Assembly (NCBI GenBank): GCA_963675135.1
Contig: OY776119.1
Location: forward strand, 1,612,001-1,676,000
Direction of reading: 5' to 3'
Length of the DNA stretch: 64,000 nucleotides
Source: Galeopsis tetrahit
Taxonomy: Eukaryota; Streptophyta; Magnoliopsida; Lamiales; Lamiaceae
The notes under the pieces are model-generated. The model made no database searches. It saw only the letters and a program-made list of their open reading frames with translations, and was not told where the DNA came from. The position numbers were made by a program, and so were the translations under genes. Below are positions 11,756-25,030 of the stretch, one piece after another (positions within the stretch are counted from its first letter, which is position 1; every line of letters begins with the position of its first letter).

Positions 11756-14700
11756 TTGCAGGATCGACTGGACTTATACAAGAAAGGTGGTTCAGTTGGT
11801 GAGACCTGGTACATAGACAGTGGGTGTTCACACCACATGACTGGTACCAAGGCCTTGCTTACTGACTATCATGAGCAGGAAGGACCAAAAGTCATCTTTG
11901 GAGACAGCTCCATGGCAATCACAAAAGGATTTGGATTCATCAAGAATGGAGATGTTGAAATCCAAGATGTCTCCTATGTTGAAGGTTTGAAATATAACTT
12001 GTTATCTGTATCTCAATTCTGTGACAGGGGATACAAAGTTCAGTTCAAAACCAGAAGATGTGAAATAATAGACAAAAGGACTCACAATGTTCTACTTGTT
12101 GGCACAAGACAAGGAAGTGTATACATTGTGAATTGGAATAGTTTTCCTAAGAATGCTTGTCTTATTACTAAGAGTCCTAAAGAAAACAGTTGGCTCTGGC
12201 ATAAACGCCTCTGCCACCTGAACTTTAAGATAATCAACAAGATTGCTAGAGAACATCTTGTTGAGGGCATTCCTAATGAAATCTATTCCAAATCACAAAT
12301 GTGTGACTCCTGTCAAAAAGGTAAACAGGTAAAGGTTTCATTTAAGTCCATTCCAACTCTTTCAACAAGCAGAGTCTTAGAACTCTTGCATATGGATCTT
12401 CATGGTCCTATCAAACCTCCTACATTGAATGGAAGAAGGTATACTCTGGTTGTAGTAGATGATTACTCTAAGTTTACTTGGGTAGTCTTTCTACACAAAA
12501 AGAGTGATACACAAACATTACTTCCAGATCTATTAAAGAGGTTGCAGGTTGAAAATGGTCAACCCATTGTCAAAATAAGGAGTGACAAGGGGACTGAGTT
12601 TATTAACTGTTACATCTCTGACTACTGTTCTAAGTCTGACATACAACATTTGACAAGTGCAGCCAGAACCCCTCAACAAAATGGTGTTGCAGAAAGGAGA
12701 AACAGAACACTAAAAGAAGCATGCAGAGCAATGATTGCAGAATTCAACACACCTCAGAAGTTTTGGACTGAAGCCATTAACACAGCTTGCCACTCCCAAA
12801 ACCGAAGTGCTCTTAATAAGGTGCATGGTAAAACACCTTATGAGCTATGGAAAGGCAGAAAACCTAGAGTTTCTTATTTTCATATCTTTGGATGTAAGTG
12901 TTTCATCCATAACAATGGCAAAAGTAAGCTAAATGCCTTTGATGCAAAAACTAATGAAGGGATATTCTTAGGATACTCTTCAGTAAGCAAAGCATTTAGA
13001 GTGTTTAATTACTCTACCCTATGTGTGGAAGAAACACCCCATGTAGTCTTTGATGAGAATGTGCAGGACTCTGCTGATCATCAGCTCAGTAAGAAAATTG
13101 ACAAACTACAGCTCCAAACCAACAATGAGGATGATGATACAGAAATATATGAATCTGTACAAGCATATAATCCTTTCCTGAATGTCCTAGATCAAGATTC
13201 TGAAAAAGAAAAGGTAAAAGACAAAGGTAAGTCATCTAAAACTTCTGATATGCCAGAATTGAATGACTACTCTCCTATGAACAAATCTGCTGATTTAATG
13301 CAAAATAATGATACTGATCTGCATGATATAAATGATGATAGTATTTCTGTTAAGAATAGAAGGACATGGAAGTCTGCTCATTCTACTGATCTGATTCTAG
13401 GTGATTCCAGTAAAGGTGTTAAAACTAGAAAACAATTGTTTGATTCCCAGGAAGAACCTAGTAAGTCTCTATTTTGCTGGTGTTGTTTTCTATCCTCTAT
13501 TGAGCCTAAAACTGTGAATGAAGCTTTAAGTGATAGTAACTGGATTATAGCCATGCAGGAAGAACTTAATCAGTTCACTAGAAATGAAGTTTGGGAACTT
13601 GTTGATAGACCTAGTGATCATAATGTTGTAGGCACTAAGTGGATTTTCAAGAATAAAAAGGATGAAAATGATCTTGTAGTTAGAAATAAAGCTAGATTAG
13701 TTGCTCAGGGCTACTCTCAAGCTGAGTATTGATTATGATGAAACTTTTGCTCCTGTAGCTAGACTAGAAGCTATAAGATTGTTCCTTGCTTATGCTGCAC
13801 ATATGAAATTCACTGTGTATCAAATGGATGTGAAAAGTGCATTTTTGAATGGTATACTTGCTGAAGAAGTTTATGTGGAACAACCACCTGGTTTTGAAGT
13901 GAATAGTCACCAAGTATACAGGTTAAAGAAAGCACTCTATGGACTGAAACAAGCCCCAAGAGCCTGGTATGATACACTTTCTCTATTCTTACTTGAAAAT
14001 GGTTTTACAAAAGGCAAGGTTGATAGAACTTTGTTTCGAAGACAAGAAGGTAATGATATATTACTTGTTCAAATTTATGTGGATGATATTATTTTTGGAT
14101 CACCCAACAAAACCTTGAGTGAAAGCTTTTCTACACTCATGCAAAGTAAATTTGAAATGTCTATGATGGGAGAAACGACATATTTTCTTGGTCTTCAAGT
14201 AAAACAAACTCCAGAAGGTATCTTTATAAATCAAGCAAAATATACTAAGAATTTGCTAGATAAATTTGGTATTAAAACCTGTAAGACAGTTGGTGTGCCC
14301 ATGCAACCTACATACATAATGGATCCTGATGAAGGAGGTAAGTCTTCTGACCAACCTCATTATCGTGCTTTAATTGGCTCTCTACTCTATCTAACTGCCA
14401 GCAGACCTGATATTGCTTTTTCTGTTGGTGTTTGTGCAAGATTTCAAGCAAACCCCAAAGAAAGTCATCTGGAAGCTGCCAAAAGGATATTGAAATATCT
14501 AAAGGGGACCATTAATCGAGGATTATGGTATCCTGCAGATGATGATATATTCTTAACTGCTTATTCAGACTCGGACTTTGGAGGTTGCAAAATAGATAGA
14601 AAATCTACTTCAGGTTCATGTCAATTCTTAGGAACTAAGCTCATTTCATGGTTTTCAAAGAAACAAACAAGTGTGGCAACTTCTACTACTGAAGCAGAAT

Positions 14701-15032
14701 ATATGGCTGCAGGAAGTTGTTGTAGTCAGCTTCTTTGGCTAATACAACAACTCAGAGACTACAATATTGTAGAATCTAATGTACCTATATATTGTGACAG
14801 TAATAGTGCCATTGCCATCACACAAAATCCCGTTCTACATACTAGATGCAAGCATGTTGACATTAGGCATCACTTTATTAGGGATCATGTGGAAAAGAAA
14901 AATATTAGGATGGAAAAGATTCATACTGATATTCAAAGAGCTGACATTTTTACAAAACCATTGGCTGAAGTGAGATTTAGAGAGTTATGCATTAGCTTAG
15001 GGTTGATAGATATGGATTCTATATGTATATAG
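11756..15032 (+). pseudogene. pol: Copia-2 pol: protease, integrase, RT, RNase H, broken by a 2-bp deletion
   Basis: In order: protease (WYIDSGCSHHMTG), GAG-pre-integrase (HKRLCHLN; Cys where Gly is usual), integrase with all three acidic residues visible (MDLHGP, RSDKGTEF, QQNGVAERRN), RT (YVDDIIFG, near 14077) and RNase H (AYSDSDFGG, then TTEAEYMA and CKHVDIRHHFI). The frame breaks at about 13725. The first frame ends after LVAQGYSQAE, and the second resumes with IDYDETFAPVARLE two bases short, so a 2-bp deletion splits RT from integrase. Everything else is well conserved, which points to recent loss. The start has no ATG because it is normally made as a gag-pol fusion. Confidence 0.85.
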
Positions 15033-16522
15033 AACTGTACTAACATTTCAGGTACTGATCTTATACCAAGAGGAAGACAAAGCAGAAACTAAGAGCAGTA
15101 CATCAAATGCCTAAAATTCAGAAGAGACAACCCCATGTCAGACCACTACATTCAAAACAGGTAACAAGGTTACTGAAGTGACCTTAATCCCAATGAGGAA
15201 GCTGGTAAAGCTGAGGGACACTGAGAACACACATTAAGGGGGAATCTGTGATTTCTTAAAGATCCTTTTGTTGACTCAGAACACTAAGTCACTTTAGCAT
15301 AAACCTTGATGTGATCATTGATTTAATTATACCATTACTACTCTGTACTGTTTTACACTTATATCTCATGAACTAACACTTCTACCAAGGTGAAACAGGC
15401 ACAGAAGAGGAGTTCTCCACTGAAGGGGGAACTGATCTGATTACAGATTTGAAAAGTCTACAAATCTGATCTGATTACATGCTATATCAGTCTACAGATA
15501 TGTTCTGATTAATAAATTGACTTGTCTACAGAATTGTTCTGATTACAAAGTTTCTTTGTCTACAGAACTGATCTGATTACAAATTCAATTATTCTACAGA
15601 ACTGACCTGACTACTGATTAAACTGTCTACAGAAAGATTTGATTACTACTAATCTGTCTATAGAGTTTCTCACACTGTCTACAGAAAGATTTGATTACTA
15701 CATCAAATGCCTAAAATTCAGAAGAGACAACCCCATGTCAGACCACTACATTCAAAACAGGTAACAAATTCAATTATTCTACAGAACTGATCTGATTACA
15801 GAACTGATCTGATTACAAAATTCAATTATTCTACAGAACTGATCTGACTACTGATTAAACTGTCTACAGAAAGATTTGATTACTACTAATCTGTATATAG
15901 AGTTTCTCACACTGTCTACAGAAAGATTTGATTACTACATCAAATGCCTAAAATTCAGAAGAGACAACCCCATGTCAGACCACTACATTCAAAACAGGTA
16001 ACAAGGTTACTAAAGTGACCTTAATCCCAATGAGGAAGCTGGTAAAGCCGAGGGACACTGAGAACACACATTAAGGGGGAATCTGTGATTTCTTAAAGAT
16101 CCTTTTGTTGACTCAGAACACTAAGTCACTTTAGCATAAACCTTGATGTGATCATTGATTTAATTATACCATTACTACTCTGTAATGTTTTACACTTATA
16201 TCTCATGAACTAACACTTCTACCAAGGTGAAACAGGCACAGAAGAGGAGTTCTCCACTGAAGGGGGAACTGATCTGATTACAGATTTGAAAAGTCTACAA
16301 ATCTGATCTGATTACAGGCTATATCAGTCTACAGATATGTTCTGATTAATAAATTGACTTGTCTACAGAACTGTTCTGATTACAAAGTTTCTTTGTCTAC
16401 AGAACTGATCTAATTACAAATTCAATTATTCTACAGAATTGATCTGACTACTGATTAAATTGTCTACAGAAAGATTTGATTACTACTAATTTGTATATAC
16501 ACGAATAGAGTTTCTCACACTT
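15033..16522 (+). repeat. Triplicated 3' region of Copia-2
   Basis: A segment opening with ACATCAAATGCCTAAAATTC occurs at about 15103, 15699 and 15936. The first (about 595 bp) and third (about 587 bp) copies are nearly identical and the middle one is shortened to about 240 bp. Inside, CTGATCTGATTACA and TCTACAGAACTGAT motifs alternate. The AAGGGGGA tracts near 15236 and 16075 resemble polypurine tracts, but neither is followed by a match to the 5' LTR. The last copy stops near 16522 inside GAGTTTCTCACAC. Confidence 0.7.
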
Positions 16523-17499
16523 CTAGTGTGGTCATGATAGCTACTCCACCTAGACCCATGTGGAGCAAGCCCCAAGTAGCGTTCGTTCACACTGATCATT
16601 GACCTTCTTACAACCATGTTACGTATATTCAATGGTTGAATAACGTTTATTCTCGTCCATGCCCAAATCTGCAATAAGAATGAAATGTTTTGACAAATAT
16701 ATATTATAACAATGAATGTTTAAAAAATTGTTATATATTAACAATTACCTGTAATGCCTTACAGAGCTCTCTATATAGGAAGGCTAATACTGCACTTCCC
16801 CAGTTATAGGTTCCAGCTCTCGCCACATCCTCTAAAAAAGTTAAATATAAAAATCGAACAAAAGACCGAGTGGAGTCGGGCACCATAAAACTACCCAATA
16901 ATGTAAGTGCACATCCTCGTGCATATTGATCAACACGCACTTGTGGTGTATCCCAATCAATATGTTGACGTTTGAGATGCTCTGTAATTGAACTAATGTT
17001 GATCGCATTGTTAGTCCTCGTCTTTCCGGGCACTGGCGAGAACCCTAGCCAAGTTTGAATATATTATTGACATTTTGTTGTTGAGCGTCTATTCCGTACA
17101 TATAACAGGCTCTCCTTCGATCGATAACCCCCATAAGATAGCCACATCTTGCAACGTTATAGTGGTCTCCCCGATCGAAAAGTGGAAGGTGTGTGTCTTT
17201 GGGCGCCATCTCTCCACTAGTGCAGTGATAAGATGACGATCCAATTTCATTGGTTCAAACCTAAAAGGACCGTAAAAGCCCATTCGCTCTAATACGTCTA
17301 CAACTCGAGGGTGGAGTTGTATGTCCTCTGGATCAGGATTTTCCCTATTTGTCCATAAAATATTTCCACCTCCTTGATAAGTTGTCAACAAGTTCTCAGT
17401 TTGATTGTTGTTGACGAAAATTGTGCCATAACGATGTGTGGCTTGTTCATTCAATACTGAATCATCCTCCGGCCCTATACGATTATTTTTGTTTTCCAT
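16523..17499 (-). pseudogene. Plant mobile domain (PMD/MAIN-like) gene, frameshifted and 3' truncated
   Basis: Reading down the minus strand from ATG at 17499, the protein shows the PMD pattern: HPRVVDVLERMGFYGPFRF, then LVERWRPKTHTFHF, then TITLQDVAILWGLSIEGEPV, followed by a second part with IDWDTPQVRVDQYARG and LFRELCK-like helices. An intron (16669-16748) precedes IWAWTRINVIQP ... HGSRWSSYHDHTR, which ends abruptly at the junction with Copia-2. The frame breaks after EPVICT (near 17090) and again before the TWLGFSPVPGK segment (near 17050), so two small indels disable it. PMD proteins (MAIN, MAIL) are nuclear and act in silencing and genome stability; many copies are transposon-borne. Confidence 0.75.
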
Positions 17500-17501
17500 C
17501 C

Positions 17502-20500
17502 TGAAAATTTGTGTACATAAATATCTAACACAAAAATATAAAATTTGGTAAAAACATATATAATGTACAAAAATAAATATTTATGAAAACTTTGTTATGC
17601 AGTTTAGTTTACATCCAACTTCTAAAAATTATTATAAATATTAAAATTGTCTAGAAAATTCTAAAATTTTAAATAATACATATAAAATTTATTCCCTGAG
17701 TAGTTTTAGTAGTTGAAAATATGCACGTATATGTCACATAAATTTCAAAATTTCATATCTCCTCCTAAGATATAACTCGACACGATTCTTGTGGGAGTGT
17801 GTTTTTAACTGAGTGTAGTGTAGATTAATAACTATGGTTTAATTTTTACAGAAAATAAATGTAGCAAAAACGACATTGCACTGCACTAACACAAAATAAC
17901 ACAACTTCAATCAACTAGTCATATTCAACTTCAAGAAATTATTATATATATTATAACTATTTAGAAAATTCTAAATTTCTAATAGTAGGTTGTTCTTGAA
18001 GTTAGTAATACATATAAAATTTGTTCCATGAGTTTTAGTAAATGAAAATGAGGGTTTTGAATTCGTGTGTTATTAACTCAGTGTAGATTAAAAACTATGG
18101 TTTAATTTTTACATAAAATAAATTTTACAAAAACGGCATTACCATAAATTCACTCCACTAACACAAAATAACACATTTTCAATCAACTGCTTATATCCAA
18201 CTTTTAGAAATTATTATAAATATTATAACTATTTAGAAAATTCTAAATTTCTAACAGTAGGTTGTCCTAAAGTTAGTAATATATATAAAATTTGTTCGGG
18301 GTTTTGAGTTCGTTTTCAATATTTGTTTTTTGAGTAAAGTTCGTTTTCAATACTGCTACAAAATATGCACGTATTTGTCATTTTTAAAAATTCATATCTC
18401 CTATAATATAACTCGAATTGACACTATTCTTGTGGAGTGTGTTCTCAACTCATAGTAGATTAACAACTATTGTTTGGCATTGTCATAAAGTCACTACACT
18501 AGAGACAACACAACTTCAATCAACTCATTTCAAAATTAAAATAACTAATTTATTTTATAAACCCATTCCATATTTTAGAGACATTATAATACACCATAAT
18601 ATAACAATAGCATATACATAAATTTTAATATATCATAAGATTGAAAATAATCAAAGTAAATATTACAAAAATAAAAATAATAGCATATACATAAATTTTA
18701 ATATATCATAAGATTGAAAATAATCAAAGTAAATATTACAAAAATAAAAATAAAAGAAAAACGTGAAAAATACATTGCTTTCAATTCTCCACGAAGTCTT
18801 TTTGTGTTGACTCCAAACAAATTAAATTACCTGGGAAAGAATAAAAAAAATTAAATCAAATATAATAAACTTGACGGTACGTAGTTTTTGATTTATTTTT
18901 TTTTTTCCAAAATTTTCGAATTTTCAGGTTTGAAATCTTCCAAAATTTTCGATTTTAAAAATAAAGATTGAAATCTTGAATTTTCCAAAATTTTCAAATT
19001 AAAGAAAAGTGTGAAATCTTGATTTTTTTTTGGGTTTTAAAATTTAAAATTTTGGAAGAAAAATATATATTTTTTTTTCAGAATTTTCGAATTTTATATT
19101 TTTTGAGTAGGATTTTATGAAAAATTTAGAAAATAAAAAGAAAGAAATAAGAAGAGAGATGAATGAAGGAGGATGAGTAGGGATAGAAAACTTACCGAGA
19201 TGAATGAAAGAGGGAAGAGGAAGATATAAATGTTGGAAAACACCACATAATTGCGCCTACCAAGAAGAACTTTGTGGGAAGACAAAATTTGTATTGTCAT
19301 GACAACATATTCGCACTTGGTAGAAGGAACTTTAGAAATTCAATTTTTATATATTTTTTTTCATTTTTTAAATTAAACAATTTCATAGATGCAGGTTGAA
19401 AACAGAACTCTTAAATAGTCGCGAGTTGTTATTGTAATATATAAAAAAATTTGTCTGGACAACCATACCAGGGAAGTGGGAATAATGAAATTAACCGGAA
19501 TACTATATACTACATGAATTATTTATGAAGGTTTTTTAAAAAATAACTCAATTTTTTTTTAATCAATTTCATTTTAAAAAATAACTACAGTAACTCGAAT
19601 TGAGACGATCTTGTGTGGGAGTGTGTTCTCAACTCACAATTAACTCGAAGGTTTTTTAAAAAATAACTCAATTTTTTTTTTAATCAATTTCATTTTAAAA
19701 AATAACTACAGTAACTCGAATTGAGACGATCTTGTGTGGGAGTGTGTTCTCAACTCAGATTAACTCGAATATACTAAAATAAATGTAATGGTATTGTCAT
19801 AAAGTCCACTAGAGAGACAACACAACTTCAATCAATTCATTTCAAAATTAAAATAACTAATTTATTTTATAAACTCATTCCATATTTTAGAGACATTATA
19901 ATACACCATAATATAACAATAGCATATATATACATAAATTCAATTCTCCACCAAGTCTTTTTGGGTTGACCAAGCAAATTAAATTACCTAGAAAAGAATA
20001 AAAAAAATTAAATCAAATATAATAAACTATAACTATATAATACTCCTTATTACAAAATATGAATCAAATATAACAAACTTGACGTTTTTCCCAAAATTAT
20101 CGAATTTTCAGGTTTGAAATCTTCCAAAATTTTCGATTTTAAGAATAAAGATTGAAATCTTGAATTTTTCAAAATTTTCGAATTAAAGAAAAGTTTGAAA
20201 TCTTGATTTCTTTTTTGGGTTTTTAAATTTGAGTGATGAGTATTTTAAAATTTAAAATTTTGGAAGAAAAATATATATATTTTTTTCAGAATTTTCGAAT
20301 TTTATATTTTTTGAGTAGGATTTTATGAAAAATTTAGAAGATAAAAAGAAAGAAATAAGAAAAGAGATGAATGAAGGAGAAGAAGTAGGGATAGAAAACT
20401 TACCGAGATGAATGAAAGAGAGAAGAGAAAGATATAATTGTTGAGAAGGACACATTACAACGGTCGGTAATAGTTGCGCCTACCGAGAAGAAACTTTGTT

Positions 20501-21330
20501 TGAAGACCCGATAAAACCTCGGGAAAGACCACATAGTTGCGCCTACCAAGAAGAAACTTTGTTTGAAGACTCGGTAAAACCTGTAAGAAAACTTTTTGTG
20601 TTGACTCCAAGCAAATTAAATTATCTAAGAAAGAATAAAAATAATTAAATCAAATATAATAAACTATAATTATATAATACTACAAAATATGAATCAAATA
20701 TGATAAACTTGACGGTAGTTTTTGATCTTTTTTTTCTCCAAAATTTTCGAATTTTCAGGTTTGAAATCTTCCAAAATTTTCAATTTTAAAAATAAAGATT
20801 GAAATCTTGATTTTTCCAAAATTTTCGAATTAAAGAAAAGTTTGAAATCTTGATTTTTTTTAGGAATTTTAAATTTTTGAGTGATGAGTATTTTAAAATT
20901 TAAAATTTTGGAAGAAAAAATATATTTTTTTTTCAGAATTTTCGAATTTAATATTTTTTTAGGAGAAGAGAGATGAATGAAAGAGAAGAACTAGGGATAG
21001 AAAACTATGAAAGAGGGAAGAGGAAGATTTAATTGTTGAGAAGGACACATCACAACGGTCGGTAAAACCTCGGGAAGGGAAAGACCTCATAGTTGTATTG
21101 TCGTGTAATGCCTGACATATTCGCACTTGAATAGAACTCTTAAATAGTTCTTTCAAATTGATTTTGTCATTTGTTATAAGTAAGTATTTTATTATAAATT
21201 ATAAATTATAAAATATTAATTAATAATTCTCAATTTTTTATTAATTAATAAGTTCTATGAGTAGGAGTAATTTCTACTCTCATCACACAAAAAGAGAACA
21301 GAGAGCTCACATGCAATTTCCTCACTTCCA
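17502..21330. repeat. AT-rich region with triplicated ~550-bp block and local duplications
   Basis: There is no protein gene. A block of about 550 bp, recognisable by AATTTTCAGGTTTGAAATCT and later AAACTTACCGAGATGAATGA, occurs near 18785-19310, 19970-20520 and 20590-21150. Two further tandem duplications are visible: about 74 bp at 18606-18755 and about 112 bp at 19530-19760. A segment with CCATATTTTAGAGACATTAT occurs at about 18570 and 19885. On the minus strand each block carries a splice-donor-like GTAAGTTTTC after a TATA-like stretch, so the block could be a repeated promoter and first exon of the mobile-domain gene, but this is inference. Confidence 0.6.
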
Positions 21331-21408
21331 TTTTCTCAGCTCTCACTCTTCAAATTATTTGCTATTCTAATTGCGTTTGTAAGAGCTAGCTAGAGAAGCC
21401 GAGTCCTG

Positions 21409-21515
21409 GTAATTTTCGTTACTTTTTATCTTTAGATTCAAAACGTTTTACTTAATTGTTATTTTTCATGTTTTGTTTGTGTAATTACTCGAATTACTTT
21501 TGAATTTTTGTCTAG
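21409..21515 (+). other. 5'-UTR intron of F-box copy A
   Basis: The donor follows GCCGAGTCCTG at 21409 and the acceptor TCTAG ends at 21515, 23 bases before the ATG. The same exon edge (GAGTCCTG then GTAATTT) recurs in front of copies B (24835) and C (46936), which supports a shared leader intron in this gene family. Confidence 0.7.
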
Positions 21516-21538
21516 TGTTTCTTTCGATTGCTGAAACA

Positions 21539-23271
21539 ATGGATCGACTCAGTGAGTTACCCCTCTCGTTAATCCTCCAAATCCTCTCATTGTTGCCAAT
21601 GAGAGATGTTGTTTCAACAACTGTTTTATCCAAAGGTTGGAATAACCTCTGGACCACAGTCCCCTGCCTTAATTTCTATGAAAATATAAAGAATGACGAA
21701 GATGTAGAGAAAGTTCGAAAGTTTATTGATCGTGCTCTTCTTCTAAAGTGGAATGGGTCCAAGATTCTGAAATTCGAACTTAATATCAACCCTTACTATA
21801 CATCATTAGCCGGTGACATTGATGGGTGGGTGCATTTTGCTATTGGAAATGAAGTAGAAGAGTTGAATCTAGATTCGATGTACGATGGTGATGATATTTA
21901 TTGGGACGATTCACCAGAAGGTATGAAAGATGTATACGTGGCTCCACAGTTGCTGAACTCGTGTTCATGGATAAAAAAATTATCACTCGTGGGATGCATT
22001 GTTCGAATCCCTGGAATTCCGACCTGGAATCAGCTCAAGAGTTTAAGAATTGATGGGTTTCGCTTCGGTGAAGACTTGATAAACCGAATTTTGTTGGGTA
22101 GTCCTCGGTTGGAAGACTTTGAGTTGTGCCTTTTGCTAAACTATGAGTACTTGAATATCGAATCTACAAGTTTGAAGAAGCTAAAGATCAATAAGTATTT
22201 AATTTTTGATGAAAATAATGATGAAATAACACTGGATGGAGGGCTGAGAATCTGCTGTCCGAAACTTGAAACTATGGAACTCTCAGGAGTTTTCTATAGT
22301 GAGTATATACTTACAGATGTGTCATCTTTAACTGATGCAACTCTTGGCTTTCATGATGAAATATATCATGATATACCCGGGAATGAATTGGTTAGAGAAA
22401 CATTGAGGCAAATCTTACCAGCTATCCAATACGTTGAAACACTCTGTTTATCATTTCAGACTGCTCAGGTCTTGTTTCTCTTCACTATTTACTGATGCTT
22501 TACATGAAGTAGTAATAATACGAATTGTTTGAAAACCTTAGTATAGATTTATTCGTTAATTTAGAAGTACGTAGTTGTTAATCTTGTTACCTTATATATC
22601 ATATTTGTCTATAGTTTCAAATGTATTTTCTACATTGCAGCTTAATTGGATTCCAATTTCCATACTTGTGAATGTTATTGACTTATTGTACATAATTAAC
22701 ATTCTTTGAATTCGAGGGAAATACTGATAATAGATTTGGTACTTTACCTTTTTATTCGTGCTTGTTTTACTTTCCATTTTTAATGCAATCTATCTTATTG
22801 TTATAGCAGGAGCTTGGCGCGTCACATAAGAAAGCTACGCTTTCACCATTACCAAATGTCAAGTTTCTAAAACTTACATCTACTGATAATGAATTCGGTG
22901 AAGTACAAATCAGAGACACAATGAGTCTTCTTGGGATCTTCCCTAATCTAAAGATGTTAGTCATTGCCGCGAAAATGCCTGGTTTTTGGAAACCACCAAT
23001 GTTCAACTTGGAGTTCGTAACTAGTCTCCCCAAGTCCTTTCTGATGAAACTGGAGATAGTTCAAATTACTTCATGTTTGACTAAATCCTCAATATTTCCA
23101 ATTATTGAGTTTTTGTTAAAATATGCAAGAAGACTCAAAAAGTTGGTGATCCAACCCGAATGCGGCAAGACATATTCACAAGAGACTCTTTCTCGAGCTT
23201 CAAAGGAACTGCTGAGTATGCCAAGATCCTCACCAACTGGAAAGGTGATTTTCAGCACAAATCGATCATAA
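21539..23271 (+). CDS. F-box / LRR / FBD protein (copy A), apparently intact
   Basis: Two exons, 21539-22468 and 22810-23271 (acceptor after TATAGCAG), join in phase 0 and give about 464 residues. An N-terminal F-box (MDRLSELPLSLILQILSLLPMRDVVSTTVLSKGW, residues 1-34) is followed by leucine-rich repeats (about 100-290) and a C-terminal FBD domain (LEIVQITSCLTKSS ... KLVIQPECG ... LLSMPRSSP). Such proteins are substrate receptors of SCF ubiquitin ligases; the F-box binds SKP1/ASK and the LRR binds the target. The substrate cannot be predicted. I chose the ATG at MDRLSELP over the in-frame ATG 13 codons upstream because all copies share it and the upstream one lies in the leader intron. This is the only full-length member of the cluster. 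Confidence 0.9.
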
Positions 23272-24817
23272 CGATATCATATCACTTCACAAGTCTCTCT
23301 TTTACAAAGGGTACTTGCATTTTGGTGATATCCTTCACTACCAGGAATTTGCTACATTTTCAAACTTTAACATTTGCTTAGAAATATGTAATTTAGTGCA
23401 TGTTTTCTAACAGTTTGTATTTGAGATATATTATGTCGTGGACATCTCTAATATATTATGCTAAATTTGAATGGTGTCATTTCGACTTATATTTTAACAC
23501 TGTATTTGGATGTAATGAGTTTAAGAAATTAAGCATAAAGTTAATTGTTACACTGCAGGAAGATATCTACTTGACTGTGATAGTTTTGCTTTTAGTTGCA
23601 GCTGATAAGAATTGCATATACATCATGCTAGAGTTTATAACTTGTAAGTTGAATAAGTATATTTATGGCTTGTTTTAGCAACTTGCTGATTGTTTAGTGT
23701 ATCTCTTTGGTTATATACAATCTGATTGATTCTTTATTTTTTAAATTGATGTTGTTCTTTTACCGCTTTACTTTGTAATGTTGGCGATACTGTTGTTTGG
23801 GGTGTGATTATTGATGAGATTAATATGGTAAAACAACACTTTGCTGCTGTTTTTACATGGGTGGGTTGTCTCTCGTTGTCAATGGAAATGGAAATATACA
23901 CTTCATTAATGTTGTAGGTAGATGGAAATTATGTGTTTGTAAAGCTTTAGCAGGCACATTTACTCTGTACAAAAATTGCCAGACGGATCCAAATTTATTT
24001 TTTATAATAAATTATCTTAAATTTTACTAAACAATTTTTATTTTTATAATCTCGCCTAATTATTTAAGCTAGTCTCATACTAGTTCATTTTATATATAGT
24101 AGAAACTCAATAAATTAATACTCAAATTATTTAATACTCTATTTAAAATAATATTTTTGGGTGGTTCCGATTTGGGAATAGGGTGTAATTCGTTAAAATT
24201 ATAAGATAATGCATATTTTATAATTGATATAAGCCGCTGTAAAAAAAAATTGATATAAGTCCTATATAAAATATAATTAATAATTCTATATATATTACAA
24301 ATCCATTTTTAATTTTTTTGTGTTAACATATTTTGATATTGAATTTATACAAACATATTCTTTAATGTCCATAAAAAGTGATACATCCGTTCATTTGATA
24401 TACCTAACTATTTTATTATAAATTAATAAAATATTAATTAATAATTTGTATTAATTACTCCGCAGCTCCCACTCTTGAGTTTCAAATTACAGTTCAATTT
24501 GGCTTGGCCACCGTCACTTCCATTTACTCAGCAGCTCCCACTCTTGAGTTTCAAATTACACTTCTTTATCCGCCGCCGTTGTCACCAGCTCCCACTCTTG
24601 AGTTTCAAATTACAGTTCTTTATTCGGCCGTTGTCACAGCTTCTTTATCCGGTGACAACTTCAAATTACAGTTCTTTATCCGCCGCCGTTGTCACCGCTT
24701 CTCCGGTGTCGGAATGATTGAATTCATATACCAATCACCTGCTTCTTAGAGCTACAAAACCCTAACTCAATCTACCCCTAAAATCACCTGCTTCTAATCG
24801 CGTTAGTATGGTAAGAG
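23272..24817. other. Gene-free spacer between F-box copies A and B
   Basis: The first 250 bases are the 3' flank of copy A. The part around 23395-23490 (TATATTATG then GGACATCTCTAATATATTA) is homologous to the arms of the foldback at 59635-60018. Further on, no gene is visible. At about 24464-24700 a unit with CTCCCACTCTTGAGTTTCAA repeats three times, with TTCTTTATCCGCCGCCGTTG between copies, in what would be the promoter of copy B. Confidence 0.6.
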
Positions 24818-25030
24818 CTAGTTAGAGAAGCCGAGTCCTGGTAATTTGTGTTACTTTTTTACCTTGATTCGAAATGGGTTAATTGTTAGTTTTCATGTTT
24901 TGTTTGTGTAATTACTCGAATTTCTTCCTCAGTGAGTTACCCCACTCGTTAATACTCTGCATCCTCTCGTTGTTGCCGATGAGAGATGTCGACAACTCTT
25001 CTGTCCAAAGGTTGGAATAACCTCTGGATC

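Larger units (their letters stand above)
7635..16522 (+). mobile_element. Copia-2: SIRE-like LTR retrotransposon, 3' LTR missing
   Basis: The 5' LTR runs from TGTTGG (7635) to CCAACA (9006). Then come the initiator-tRNA primer site (TGGTATCAGAGC, 9009), a long coiled-coil gag, and a complete pol set of protease, integrase, RT and RNase H ending at 15032. After pol there is a long repetitive region with AAGGGGGA tracts, but no second LTR before the junction with the mobile-domain gene near 16522. The element inserted in the pol of Copia-1. SIRE-like is inferred from the long gag and pol style. Confidence 0.85.
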
